From UBA2040 sp965660955 (lineage in GTDB: Bacteria > Bacteroidota > Bacteroidia > Flavobacteriales_D > Crocinitomicaceae): DNA of 64,000 nt. Both the position numbers and the translations under genes were made by a program. Under the pieces are notes generated by a model that did no database searches, was not told where the DNA came from, and saw only the letters and a list, made by a program, of their open reading frames with translations. The DNA lies in assembly GCA_965660955.1 (NCBI GenBank), contig CBFIBY010000001.1, positions 1 to 64,000 on the forward strand, in the 5' to 3' direction. Position 1 is the stretch's first letter, and each line of letters opens with the position of its first letter. Below, piece by piece: positions 16,772 to 25,927 of this stretch.

Positions 16772-19700
16772 ATGATGCGAAGTAGCACTTTTTTGTTTTT
16801 ACTACTTTTTGTTTCTGCGTTTAGCTTTTCGCAGACAGCGTATCGATTCAGAAATTTTACAATTACAAGTGGACTTTCACAAAGTTCCGTTACAACTATT
16901 CAGCAAGATTTTACCAATGCACTATGGATAGGAACCCAAGATGGGTTAAATAAGTTTGACGGCTATGATTTTCAAGTATTCAATTCGGATGATACAGAGG
17001 GTCTAGAAAGTGAGTTTATTAAATGTTCGGCAAAAGCAGAAGACGGTCGGCTTTGGTTCGGAACAAACAATGGATTAACAGTTTACGACCCAAGAACGGA
17101 GAAATTTGAAACATTCAACTTAGGTCAAAATGTGGCACTCCAAATTGATGATATTTGGATAAGCGATGATCAAACAATTTGGATGGCTAGTTCCTCCCAT
17201 GGAATTCAAAGGTTCAACACCGGAAACAAAAAATTTGAAGCTTTTAAGCGCCGTCCAGAATTGCAAAATGCCCGAAACATTGTTGTTATCAACTCGAACA
17301 AAGTGTTGGTCAATACAGATGACAATGGCCTCCAATTATGGAATCCAATAACCAACCAATTAAAGCTATTGGAATTTCCAAATGAAGGTATTTACCCAAT
17401 TGTAAATAGAATTGTTCAAATTGGAAACAGAATTTTTCTTGCCACAAACCAAGGTGTTTTCTCTTATTACGAAAAACAAAACAAACTTTTCGAAAGCTTT
17501 GGTGAACTCCGAGAAACGTTTGGTCGACTGAACATTACGGATTTGTACCTCGAAAAAGGGAATTGGTATTTTACGTCTGCAAATGAAGGGTTGTTCACAC
17601 TTCAAAATGACGGAACGATCTTTAATAGTTCACAAGATATTTACCAGAAGCACGCCCTTCTTTTCAATGAAATAAACATTCTTTTTCGGGATGTAGCGGG
17701 AACATTTTGGGTAGGAACTCAAAGAGGACTGAGTAATTTCGAGGCAGTCACAGACGGCTTTTACAGTGTTGGTCCAAAAACGAACCTTGAAAAAGGGCTG
17801 CCAAATGCCAGTGTTTGGTGTTTTGGAGAAGACCCGTCAACTGAGTTTCTGTTTATAGGAACAGACAATGCTTTGTCTAGATACAATCGAGTAGAAGGAA
17901 AATACGAACATTTTTATAGAAATAAAGACGATAAGCGACGAGGTGAACGTAAAGAAAACTCCATTTTTTCGGTTCAGGTGTTAAGCGCAAATAATGCATT
18001 GGTGGGTTGTGTAGACGGCTTATTCGAATTGAACATAGGAGCGAATGGTTCTTATTCGTATCGACCTATTTATACCGACCTCCAAGCCGACCCGATGTTT
18101 TCCTGGATATATTCAATTGCAAGTTGGCGAGAAGACAAGTACTTCTTGGGCACAAAGGGAGGCGTTTTGCTGTATGATCGGAAAACAGGAGAAATTACAA
18201 AGTTTGAAAACGACCCTAAGAATCGGAGTAAAACAATAACAGCCGGAGCTTGTCGCGCCGTGTATAAGGATATCAATGGAAAAATGTGGTTTGCTACCCG
18301 TGGAGGCGGACTCAATTATCTAAACGAAGGCGCCGACGAAGTTTTCATTCGTCCGTATGAAAGAAACGATATTCTTGCCAAGTATACCCGCGATAACATA
18401 ACCAGTATTCTACATATTTCAGGAGATGAGTACTGGCTGGGAACGTTAGGTTCGGGTGTGTTGTTGCACAATACTGAGAATCGCCAAACAAAAGTGTTTG
18501 ATAAATCCACGGGACTCCCGAATAATGCGGTGTATGGTATTTTATCGGACCGACGGGGAGTAATTTGGTTGAGCACAAACAAAGGTTTATGTAAGTTAGA
18601 TCCGAAGACAGGAAAAACGGAAAACTTCACTGAGATTGAAGGTTTAATGAGCGACGAGATGAATTCTGGAGCTTACATGCAATCGGCCTCTGGGAAACTA
18701 TATTTTGGCGGCATTTATGGGTTTAATTTCTTTGACCCAGAAAGCTTGACGTATAACAGCCCTGACGTTTCAGTTCAATTTTCAAGAATGAAATTAGAGC
18801 AGGAATGGTTGGAGCCTCAGAAAGACAGCAAACTTTTGCCTGTGCCACTTTCGTTAATGGAAGAGCTTGTTTTGGATAGAACGCAAAGAAGTTTCACTAT
18901 TCGCTTCCAGGCTTCGGACATGTCGAACCCCGAGTTAATTGAGTTTAAGTACATACTCGAGGGAAGTAATGAAGGTGAAATATTCTTGGGCACCGACAAT
19001 GAAATTCACTTTAATTCCTTGAATTATGGAACCTATACTTTGAAGGTATATGCCAGAAAAGGAACGGGCGCTTGGTCGAAAGAACCAGCATCACTGAAAG
19101 TAGTTGTAGAAGCGCCGTTTTGGTTGCGCTGGTGGTTCTATGTTCTCTGTGGAATTTTTGCGGCAGTTTTAATATTCGCTTATTTACGCTATCGACTTGA
19201 ATCAGAAAGGCTTGAGCAACTTCGATTGGAAGAAAAAATTCAAGAAAGAACAACCGAGATACGAGAGCAAAATAAACAAATTGAAACGCAAAAAGTACAG
19301 CTAGAAGAGGAGCGAAATAAAGTATTGGAGAAACAACGGTTGTTGCAAATAGAGAAAGATAAAACGGAAAACCTTTTAACGAATATAATTCCAACAGAAA
19401 CGCTTAATGAGCTAAAGAAAAAAGGTAAGGCCAAAGCTAGAGCTTATAGAAAGGTCAGCGTCATTTTCTCAGATTTTGTTGGGTTTACAAAGATTTCGGA
19501 TAATTTAAAACCGAGTGAGGTTGTAGAACAATTAGACTTTTTCTTCACGAAATTTGATGAGATTATTGAGCAAAATAATATCGAAAAAATTAAAACCATT
19601 GGTGATGCATACATGGCTGCAGGTGGTGTTCCTGTGAGAAACAACTCCAATCCAATTGAAGCTTGTTTGGCAGGCTTACAAATGCAAGATTTTGTTACAA

Positions 19701-20665
19701 AACACATGGAGGAGTCCAAAAAACGAGGAGAGCCAACATGGAAGCTTCGTTTGGGAATTAACACGGGTGAAGTAACAGCTGGGGTTATCGGAAGTAAAAA
19801 GTATGCCTATGATATATGGGGTGCCTCGGTGAATAAAGCGCAGCGAATGGAAATGTTGGGGGAACCTGGAAAAGTCACAATAACAGGAAACACACACCAG
19901 TTCGTTCAATCATTCTTTGAAACGACGTACAAAGGAAAAGTACAGTCGAAAAGTAAAGGTTTACTAGAGATGTACACTGTTGATCGAATCAAACCCGAAC
20001 TTTCAGAAGAAGGTGAAGGAATTTACCCAAACGGAAAATTCAAAAAAGTTCTTGAACTGATCATTTTCTCGGGTATCAATTACTTCAAAGCGGAGCGAAA
20101 AATCACCAAGTTACTTACAGAGAAGTTAGATAATAACTTATATTATCACTGTGTTGCACACACACAAGACGTGGTAAATGCGGCTGAATCCATTGCGCTT
20201 CAAGAGGGAGTAACCGATGAAGGGCTTTATTTATTGAAAACAGCCTCTAGTTACCATGACGCTGGTTTCATTGAAGAGTATGACAATAACGAGCCGGTGG
20301 GTGCGCGAATGGCTGAGGAAATATTACCACAGTTCGGTTATACGGATGAGCACATTGCGATTGTGAAGGAGTTAATTTTTGTCACCAAGATTCCGCACAA
20401 CCCGAAGAATAAGCTCGAAGAAATCATGTGTGACGCTGATTTGGATTACTTAGGTCGCGATGACTTTCATGAAATTTCCGATCGGTTAATGCGCGAGTTG
20501 GTGGAGCACGGTAAAATAAAGGACAGAAAGCAATGGGATGAAATTCAAGTTTCTTTCTTTAAGTCGCACAAATATTTCACCGATACCTCAAAACGACTAC
20601 GTGAGAAGAAAAAAGCCGAAAACTTGAAGGAAATTAAGGCGCGGCTGAAGAAGGATGAGTATTAG
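16772..20665 (+). CDS. Sensor protein: propeller - Y_Y_Y - TM - coiled coil - class III adenylate cyclase - HD domain
   Basis: 1297 residues from the ATG at 16772. Order: signal peptide (to about 22, ...FSFSQ); a propeller of two-component-type repeats (about 25-650; LWIGTQDGLNKFDGYDFQVF, LWFGTNNGLTVYDPRT); a Y_Y_Y domain (about 695-775); one transmembrane helix (about 783-806); a coiled coil (810-880); a class III cyclase domain (890-1075); an HD domain (about 1105-1260). The cyclase has both metal Asp residues (IFSDFVGFT and IGDAYMA), the transition-state Asn/Arg (VNKAQRM) and the Lys/Asp pair (KIKTIGD, YDIWG) that marks ATP rather than GTP cyclases. The HD domain keeps H...HD...D (HCVAH, SYHDAGF, CDADLDYLG). 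Signal-dependent cAMP synthesis is likely; the HD substrate is unknown. Confidence 0.9.
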   Translation: MMRSSTFLFLLLFVSAFSFSQTAYRFRNFTITSGLSQSSVTTIQQDFTNALWIGTQDGLNKFDGYDFQVFNSDDTEGLESEFIKCSAKAEDGRLWFGTNNGLTVYDPRTEKFETFNLGQNVALQIDDIWISDDQTIWMASSSHGIQRFNTGNKKFEAFKRRPELQNARNIVVINSNKVLVNTDDNGLQLWNPITNQLKLLEFPNEGIYPIVNRIVQIGNRIFLATNQGVFSYYEKQNKLFESFGELRETFGRLNITDLYLEKGNWYFTSANEGLFTLQNDGTIFNSSQDIYQKHALLFNEINILFRDVAGTFWVGTQRGLSNFEAVTDGFYSVGPKTNLEKGLPNASVWCFGEDPSTEFLFIGTDNALSRYNRVEGKYEHFYRNKDDKRRGERKENSIFSVQVLSANNALVGCVDGLFELNIGANGSYSYRPIYTDLQADPMFSWIYSIASWREDKYFLGTKGGVLLYDRKTGEITKFENDPKNRSKTITAGACRAVYKDINGKMWFATRGGGLNYLNEGADEVFIRPYERNDILAKYTRDNITSILHISGDEYWLGTLGSGVLLHNTENRQTKVFDKSTGLPNNAVYGILSDRRGVIWLSTNKGLCKLDPKTGKTENFTEIEGLMSDEMNSGAYMQSASGKLYFGGIYGFNFFDPESLTYNSPDVSVQFSRMKLEQEWLEPQKDSKLLPVPLSLMEELVLDRTQRSFTIRFQASDMSNPELIEFKYILEGSNEGEIFLGTDNEIHFNSLNYGTYTLKVYARKGTGAWSKEPASLKVVVEAPFWLRWWFYVLCGIFAAVLIFAYLRYRLESERLEQLRLEEKIQERTTEIREQNKQIETQKVQLEEERNKVLEKQRLLQIEKDKTENLLTNIIPTETLNELKKKGKAKARAYRKVSVIFSDFVGFTKISDNLKPSEVVEQLDFFFTKFDEIIEQNNIEKIKTIGDAYMAAGGVPVRNNSNPIEACLAGLQMQDFVTKHMEESKKRGEPTWKLRLGINTGEVTAGVIGSKKYAYDIWGASVNKAQRMEMLGEPGKVTITGNTHQFVQSFFETTYKGKVQSKSKGLLEMYTVDRIKPELSEEGEGIYPNGKFKKVLELIIFSGINYFKAERKITKLLTEKLDNNLYYHCVAHTQDVVNAAESIALQEGVTDEGLYLLKTASSYHDAGFIEEYDNNEPVGARMAEEILPQFGYTDEHIAIVKELIFVTKIPHNPKNKLEEIMCDADLDYLGRDDFHEISDRLMRELVEHGKIKDRKQWDEIQVSFFKSHKYFTDTSKRLREKKKAENLKEIKARLKKDEY

Positions 20666-20693
20666 TTAATTAATAATGAGCAATTAACAATTT
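20664..20693 (+). repeat. Short degenerate AATTAACAATT-type intergenic repeat
   Basis: The bases right after the cyclase stop contain TTAATTAATAATGAGC followed by AATTAACAATT, an iterated A/T word of the kind often seen in Bacteroidota intergenic DNA. Function unknown; low complexity alone could explain it. Confidence 0.3.
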
Positions 20694-20767
20694 CTTGAAA
20701 ACAGCCTTGGCAGTATTCACTTCTGGTAAAGGAAAACCTACATTTTACTATTCCGTTTACAGAATAC

Positions 20768-21580
20768 CTACGAAAACAAAACGCTTGCTCCGTAAGGAGA
20801 ATCCATCGGGTTCACGATAAGTGTAGAAAGTCCCGCTTCGTTGTTGATGATGTATGGCTCGTGTCCTGAAGTAAGTGAACCAAACAAACTATTTTTGTGC
20901 AAGTTCATTATAGCAATTAAGTCCGATTTTGTTTCTACAGCGTGATTAACAACCGCTTCATCAAAACCTGTTGGACTAACTATTTTCACAGTCATTTCAA
21001 TATTTCTTTCAGAGAAGAATTTTTGAGCAAACTGAACATTTGCTTCTGACTTATGTCGAAGGAATTCGTCGCTTTCTTTTGGCGTAATGACGTGCACTCT
21101 AGATTTAAAATACATAGCCAAATCAGCTACCGTAGTCAATTTTTGTTTCGTTTCTTTTTGAAGATCCAATGGAACAACAATATCATCATATCCAGAAGCT
21201 TGTAGCTCTCCTTTTTGTACAATTATGAAAGGAACTTTAGAGCTGGTAACAACTTTCAACGCGTGAGAACCAGTAACGTGTTGCCATCCTCGCGTTCCGT
21301 GTGTACCCATGAAAATTAACTCAGCGTGATGTTCTGCGGCAAATTCACCAATATCTTCAAAGATGTTCCCTACGCGAACACGTGCAATTATGTGCTCGTT
21401 ATTCTCATGCTTATCGATATGCGTTTGAAGTCTCTTTTCAGCAGCGTTTATATCTTTTTGACGCGCCACAACATGCAGCACGAAAATTTGAGCGTCTAAC
21501 CCTTTAGCGGTAGTAACTGCATGCTGCAAAGCAAGGTCTGCAACAGGAGAAAAATCGTGAGGAACGATAAAGGTTTTCAT
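20768..21580 (-). CDS. Universal stress protein, tandem UspA domains
   Basis: 270 residues containing two UspA folds. The first (about 1-140) starts MKTFIVPHDFSPVADLALQHA and keeps the nucleotide-loop motif GTHGTRGWQHVTGSHA (G-x2-G-x9-G/S type), so ATP binding is likely. The second (about 150-270) starts YDDIVVPLDLQKETKQKL and is more divergent, with no clear nucleotide loop. Tandem UspA proteins are common in Bacteroidota, and their partners are mostly unknown. Monocistronic, with a TAACTTCG element 18 bp before the ATG. Confidence 0.92.
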   Translation of the reverse strand: MKTFIVPHDFSPVADLALQHAVTTAKGLDAQIFVLHVVARQKDINAAEKRLQTHIDKHENNEHIIARVRVGNIFEDIGEFAAEHHAELIFMGTHGTRGWQHVTGSHALKVVTSSKVPFIIVQKGELQASGYDDIVVPLDLQKETKQKLTTVADLAMYFKSRVHVITPKESDEFLRHKSEANVQFAQKFFSERNIEMTVKIVSPTGFDEAVVNHAVETKSDLIAIMNLHKNSLFGSLTSGHEPYIINNEAGLSTLIVNPMDSPYGASVLFS

Positions 21581-21598
21581 TGTATAAAAATTAGTTCA

Positions 21599-21606
21599 CG
21601 AAGTTA
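21599..21606 (-). promoter_or_regulatory. -7-like element (TAnnTTCG variant) of usp
   Basis: TAACTTCG on the minus strand, 18 bp upstream of the usp ATG; identical to the octamer before pheS. Confidence 0.35.
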
Positions 21607-21681
21607 AGAAATTAAACCTAGACAAACACGGTAATAGCACGAGTTTTTGGGCAAACGGGAGTTCTGTCATTAGAATAAAGT

Positions 21682-21689
21682 TAAATTTG
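21682..21689 (+). promoter_or_regulatory. -7 element of GH3-family gene
   Basis: TAAATTTG, a full TAnnTTTG match, 23 bp before the GH3 ATG. Confidence 0.5.
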
Positions 21690-21712
21690 AAAGAGCAAAT
21701 TAAAATGAACCC

Positions 21713-23239
21713 ATGCCCATAATTGGTAAACTCATAAAGAAAAGCACAGCGATATCCTATAAGCGAGCCATGAATAAAAGCAAGGAGTACTATCACCAGG
21801 TAGTCACCCTCGTAAAACTTCTTGAACGCGCAAAAAACACCAAGTTTGGTCGTGTTCATGATTACAAGGACATTTTGTTTGAAGACGAAGTGGTTGATGG
21901 ATTTCAGGCAAGGGTGCCCATTTGCGAATACAATGATTTTCATGAGGGCTGGTTAAAAGACTGTATTTCTGGCAAAAGAGATATTATATGGCCTGGTCGA
22001 ATTAGACATTATGCACTTTCTTCAGGAACAACAGGTTCGCCAAGCAAGCGAATCCCGGTGACAATCAATATGATTCGTTCTTTTCAAAGAACAACGATTA
22101 AGCAGTTGACAACATTGCATGAATTGGGACTGCCTGAGGAGTTTTTTCAGGCGAGTATTTTGGTTGTTGGAGGATCAACGAAACTCGAAAAACTGGACAC
22201 GCACATTGAAGGAGATTTAAGCGGTATTTTAAAAAAATATACCAATCCCGTTGTTACTCCTTTTACAAAACCAGGTGATAAAATCACACGTTTAAAAAAC
22301 TGGGAAGAGAAATTAGAATTGATGGTTCAAAAAGCACCCGAATGGAATATTGGTGTCGTTGCGGGTGTTCCAAGTTGGTGTATATTATTGATAGAAAGAA
22401 TTTTAGAAAGACACAGCTTGGAGTCGATTCATGAAATTTGGCCGAATTTTCGTGTGTATATGCACGGCGGTGTTTTCGTGCGACCCTATTTGCCGCGTCT
22501 TGAGAAAGTGTTGGGCAACAAAGTGTATACCTTGGACACATATTTGGCAAGTGAAGGATACTTCGCCTACCAAGCGGGAGCGCAAAGACAAGGAATGGAA
22601 CTGTTGTTAAACAGTGGAATATTTTTCGAGTTTATTCCGTTTAATTCGGACTTTTTCATGGATGATGGAACGTTGAGAAACAAGCATCAGGCTATGGCTT
22701 TGAATGAGATTGAAGAGGGAATGGATTATGCCTTGGTGATTTCAACAAACGCAGGCTTATGGCGATATATGATTGGCGATTTGGTGCGATTTGTAGATAA
22801 AGAAAAACATGAAATCATCATTACCGGAAGGATTCGTCAATTTGTCAGCTTAGTAGGTGAACACCTATCTCTGGGAAATATAAACGAAGCCATTCTGCGA
22901 ACCGGACAGGAGTTTAATCTTGATTTAAGTGAATTCTGTTTATTTGCCGATGCTGATGAAATGAAACACCATTGGTTTATTGGTTGTGATTCCAAAATTG
23001 AGGCACCCGAGATAATGGAGCGAGTGGATCAAGAAATAAAGGCAATAAATGACGATTATGCGTCATCACGAAAGTACAATTTGAAAGACCCTGATTTGAA
23101 GTTGTTGCCGCGAGATGTGTTTTATGAATTTCTAAAAAGCATCGGCAAATCTGGAGCTCAGAATAAATTTCCTCGTGTTTTAAACGAAAGTCAAACGGAG
23201 AAATGGCTGAATTTTCTAAAGGAAAAAGGGCATTTTTAA
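21713..23239 (+). CDS. GH3-family acyl-acid amido synthetase-like protein
   Basis: 508 residues, matching the GH3 family of the adenylating-enzyme superfamily, which in plants conjugates amino acids to auxin or jasmonate. The P-loop-like motif YALSSGTTGSPSKRIPV (about residues 100-116) and the second nucleotide motif YLASEGYFAYQ (about 281-291) are present, as is the hinge region with GRIRQFVSLVGEHLS. The C-terminal domain is complete. Bacterial members have no settled substrate, so adenylation followed by amide or thioester formation is the most that can be said. The stop codon overlaps that of the convergent exporter by 4 bp. Confidence 0.85.
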   Translation: MPIIGKLIKKSTAISYKRAMNKSKEYYHQVVTLVKLLERAKNTKFGRVHDYKDILFEDEVVDGFQARVPICEYNDFHEGWLKDCISGKRDIIWPGRIRHYALSSGTTGSPSKRIPVTINMIRSFQRTTIKQLTTLHELGLPEEFFQASILVVGGSTKLEKLDTHIEGDLSGILKKYTNPVVTPFTKPGDKITRLKNWEEKLELMVQKAPEWNIGVVAGVPSWCILLIERILERHSLESIHEIWPNFRVYMHGGVFVRPYLPRLEKVLGNKVYTLDTYLASEGYFAYQAGAQRQGMELLLNSGIFFEFIPFNSDFFMDDGTLRNKHQAMALNEIEEGMDYALVISTNAGLWRYMIGDLVRFVDKEKHEIIITGRIRQFVSLVGEHLSLGNINEAILRTGQEFNLDLSEFCLFADADEMKHHWFIGCDSKIEAPEIMERVDQEIKAINDDYASSRKYNLKDPDLKLLPRDVFYEFLKSIGKSGAQNKFPRVLNESQTEKWLNFLKEKGHF

Positions 23240-24144
23240 CTCTGTTCAGAGAGCTTTTTCGTTTTCTTTCTTGAATAGAATTTTACAACTCCGTTGGCGG
23301 CTACAACCAAAACGATTATGGTCGCACCAACATAAAACCTATAGTTCAACAATTGGTTTTCGCCTAGAATAGCAATAGCTAAAAGAATCGTATAGACAGG
23401 CTCCATGTTGATGCTCAAAGACACCGTAAATGCACCAAGTCTTTTTACCAAGTCAACCACAACTAGAAAGGCGAAAGAGGTACAAATAATTCCTAAAAAA
23501 AGAAGCCAAAGTAAATCGGAGAGGGTCATTTCAAAAAGCGATGCGTTTAAGTTTCCTTGGAATGCAAGTAAAATGGAAATGAAGATGAAGGCTACAACAA
23601 ACTCAATTAAACTGATCGTAGAAGAGGGGTTACTTTGCACAAGTTTTGCGTTGAAAGAAGCAAAAAGTGCAGCAAAAAGTGCGGATAACAAACCAACAAA
23701 CATCGCCAGATAATCATTTTTATCGAAGTCACCTGAAACAAAAATTAGTGCACCTATTATCAATAAACCAAACAAAAATTCAGTTTTTAAAAATCGTTTT
23801 TTCATGATAATGGGTTCCAACCAAGCCACATGAAGCGTTGCAGTTGACAAACAGAGAATCGCCAATGAGGCTGTTGACATTTGAATCGCCAAAAAGAATG
23901 TCACCCAATGTAAACCCACAAATACACCAACACCAATAATTCCCCAGAGTTGTTTGCGTGAGTTTATTTTAAATTTCCACTTTCTGAATTGTAAGAAAAG
24001 CCAAAGGGCAACAAACGCTATAAGCAATCGCCACCACACTATAACCAAACTATCGAGCTTAATTAATTTCCCTAAAATGCCCGTAAAACCCCAGAGAAAG
24101 ATAATAGCGTGGAGTAAAATATGATACTTAAGGTTTGAGAGCAT
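23236..24144 (-). CDS. EamA/DMT-superfamily transporter
   Basis: 302 residues with ten predicted transmembrane helices in two EamA repeats (about 5-135 and 150-290). Typical motifs are FLWGFTGILGKLI in helix 1 and the conserved SINMEPVYTILLAIAILGE loop in helices 8-9. The family exports metabolites or amino acids; the substrate cannot be read from sequence. A second, distinct family member is at 49026-49964. Convergent with the GH3 gene (4-bp stop overlap). Confidence 0.88.
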   Translation of the reverse strand: MLSNLKYHILLHAIIFLWGFTGILGKLIKLDSLVIVWWRLLIAFVALWLFLQFRKWKFKINSRKQLWGIIGVGVFVGLHWVTFFLAIQMSTASLAILCLSTATLHVAWLEPIIMKKRFLKTEFLFGLLIIGALIFVSGDFDKNDYLAMFVGLLSALFAALFASFNAKLVQSNPSSTISLIEFVVAFIFISILLAFQGNLNASLFEMTLSDLLWLLFLGIICTSFAFLVVVDLVKRLGAFTVSLSINMEPVYTILLAIAILGENQLLNYRFYVGATIIVLVVAANGVVKFYSRKKTKKLSEQS

Positions 24145-24262
24145 GTGTGCGAATAATCTTAAAAAGCCAAAGTAAATAACAAAAAGGGAAGTATTGTCAA
24201 ATTAGTGTTGATAAGACGGTAAAATTATAAAATGTCGAGGTGGTTTTCGCGAGGAAATTGGT

Positions 24263-24270
24263 TAATTTTG
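24263..24270 (+). promoter_or_regulatory. -7 element of holB, implying a leaderless transcript
   Basis: TAATTTTG, a full TAnnTTTG match, separated by only 4 bp from the holB ATG at 24275. In Bacteroidota transcription starts a few bases after this element, so the mRNA may begin at or next to the start codon. Confidence 0.45.
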
Positions 24271-24274
24271 AATC

Positions 24275-25393
24275 ATGCTTTTTAGCGACGTAGTGGGTCA
24301 AAATGACATTAAAGGCCGAATGATAAATGAGATCAATTCGGAAAAAATGAGTCATGCTCAATTGTTTTTAGGAAGAAATGGATACGGAAACCTTGCGTTG
24401 GCTTTGGCCTATACCCAATTTCTATTTTGTGAAGACAGAAAAGAGACTGATTCATGTGGCGTTTGTCCCTCTTGCTCAAAGACAAAACAGCTGATCCATC
24501 CGGACGTACATTTTGTTTTCCCCACTGTTCAAACCATTTCTAAAACGAGCGACGGCTTGATGCAGGATTGGAGAGAAATTGTTTCTGATTCACCATATTT
24601 TAATTTAAACGACTGGATAAATCATACAGACCCAAAAGGTCGACGACCAATTATCGGAACCGAGGAAAGCAAGGAGCTGTTGAAAAAACTTTCGTTGATG
24701 TCGTTTGAAGGTGGTTACAAAGTCGTTATCATTTGGATGGCTGAAGAAATGAACCCAACCTTTGCCAATAAAATGCTCAAAACTCTTGAGGAACCTTCGC
24801 CTAAAACCATTCTTTTGATTTTAGCACGTGATTCAGAAAGCATGTTGCCAACGATTATTTCGAGAACGCAAGTAAGAAAAATTCCTCGATTGTCGTTTGC
24901 TGAAGTTGCGCACTACGTGCAGGTGAATACTAGCCTATCTGAAAACGAGGCGCAAAGCATTGTTTCTAGAGTTGAGGGAGACATTTCATTGATCAGGGCT
25001 CACCTAAAAAGTAACGAAAGTGAAGATAGAAATCGAGAGATGTTCATTGGATTAATGCGCAGTGCCTACAAAAAGAATGTTTTAGAGATGATGGATTGGG
25101 CGGACTCTATGGCTGGAATTGGCCGGGAAGCACAGAAGACATTTTTAGAATATGCTTTGCATATGTTTCGCCAGAGTATTTTGAAGAATTATACGGATGA
25201 ACAATTAACGCGCGTCTCGAAAGAAGAAGCGGCATTCTTAAAAAACTTCTCGAAATTCATCACGGGGAATAACGTCACGAGCTTTTTAGAGATTTTTAGT
25301 GAGGCGCATTATCATATTGAGCGGAACGCGAATGCTAGGATTTTGTTTACCCATGTGGCTTTTCGGGCGATGAGGTTTATTCATTTTGCTTAG
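24275..25393 (+). CDS. holB: DNA polymerase III subunit delta'
   Basis: 372-residue AAA+ clamp-loader subunit. It begins MLFSDVVGQNDIKGRM and keeps the zinc module CGVCPSCSK (with an upstream FCED Cys), the sensor and Walker-B-like region KVVIIWMAEEMNPTFANKMLKTLEEPSP, and the SRC-like sensor segment (IISRTQVRKI). The Walker A is degenerate (GRNGYGNLALALAY, no Lys), as expected for delta', which does not hydrolyse ATP. The C-terminal collar domain is complete. Its TAnnTTTG element is only 4 bp from the ATG. Confidence 0.93.
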   Translation: MLFSDVVGQNDIKGRMINEINSEKMSHAQLFLGRNGYGNLALALAYTQFLFCEDRKETDSCGVCPSCSKTKQLIHPDVHFVFPTVQTISKTSDGLMQDWREIVSDSPYFNLNDWINHTDPKGRRPIIGTEESKELLKKLSLMSFEGGYKVVIIWMAEEMNPTFANKMLKTLEEPSPKTILLILARDSESMLPTIISRTQVRKIPRLSFAEVAHYVQVNTSLSENEAQSIVSRVEGDISLIRAHLKSNESEDRNREMFIGLMRSAYKKNVLEMMDWADSMAGIGREAQKTFLEYALHMFRQSILKNYTDEQLTRVSKEEAAFLKNFSKFITGNNVTSFLEIFSEAHYHIERNANARILFTHVAFRAMRFIHFA

Positions 25394-25416
25394 GAAAGTA
25401 ATTATTCATAAACCTT

Positions 25417-25438
25417 GTAGGTAAATTTGCAAATTCCC
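25417..25438 (+). repeat. 22-bp direct repeat, copy 1
   Basis: Identical 22-bp copy of the sequence at 25835-25856; starts GTAGGTAAA and contains the perfect palindrome AATTTGCAAATT. It lies between holB and the ArsR-like gene and is followed by a further AAATTCCC. Confidence 0.85.
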
Positions 25439-25529
25439 AAATTCCCAATAAAATATTTGGAGTTGGGTTATAAATTTCCTTAACTTAAATAGGAGTTATA
25501 CCTTTTATTTAATTCAAATCAGGACAATT

Positions 25530-25838
25530 ATGCCCGCAACAAAGACCAGAATTTTCACAAAATTCGAGAAAGAACTCGCACTCATAGGAAGAGCCTTGGC
25601 TCACCCAGCAAGAATCAGAATCCTTAATTTACTTGAAGAATCGGCCTATGTTAGAAATTGTGACTTGTCAACAAGTCTACAGTTACATAAAACTACGGTT
25701 CACGATCATGTTAAAAAACTTGAGGAAGCCAGATTAATTCAACGAGTCTTTTTTAACAACAGCTTTTACATATTGAAAGTTGAAGGAGCAGATCTTAAAA
25801 TGAAAGAGTATATTGAGAATCGAAATCAAACTCCGTAG
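25530..25838 (+). CDS. ArsR-like winged-helix transcriptional regulator
   Basis: 102 residues, one winged helix-turn-helix domain. GRALAHPARIRILNLLEE (about 20-37) is the typical ArsR start, LSTSLQLHKTTVHDHVKKLEEARLI (about 46-70) is the recognition helix-turn-helix, and RVFFNNSFYIL forms the wing. No Cys-rich metal-binding motif (CVC type) is present, so a metal sensor role is unlikely. The gene is flanked on both sides by an identical 22-bp repeat with a palindromic core, and the downstream copy supplies its stop codon. A clear promoter was not seen. Confidence 0.88.
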   Translation: MPATKTRIFTKFEKELALIGRALAHPARIRILNLLEESAYVRNCDLSTSLQLHKTTVHDHVKKLEEARLIQRVFFNNSFYILKVEGADLKMKEYIENRNQTP

Positions 25839-25856
25839 GTAAATTTGCAAATTCCC
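25835..25856 (+). repeat. 22-bp direct repeat, copy 2
   Basis: Second exact copy of the 22-bp repeat. The TAG stop of the ArsR-like gene (25836-25838) is part of it. It lies 32 bp upstream of the pccB -7 element. Confidence 0.85.
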
Positions 25857-25887
25857 GAAACAAAACTCAGACTTCAAAAACATCTTT

Positions 25888-25895
25888 TATCTTTG
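25888..25895 (+). promoter_or_regulatory. -7 element of pccB promoter
   Basis: TATCTTTG, a full TAnnTTTG match, 32 bp before the pccB ATG. Confidence 0.5.
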
Positions 25896-25927
25896 GTTGT
25901 TCAAACTCAACATCAAAGTACAAACCC

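Noticed and set aside
21596..21943. Minus-strand 115-codon open frame opposite the start of the GH3 gene
   Set aside because: Overlaps the promoter and N-terminus of a well-supported gene and has no recognisable features.
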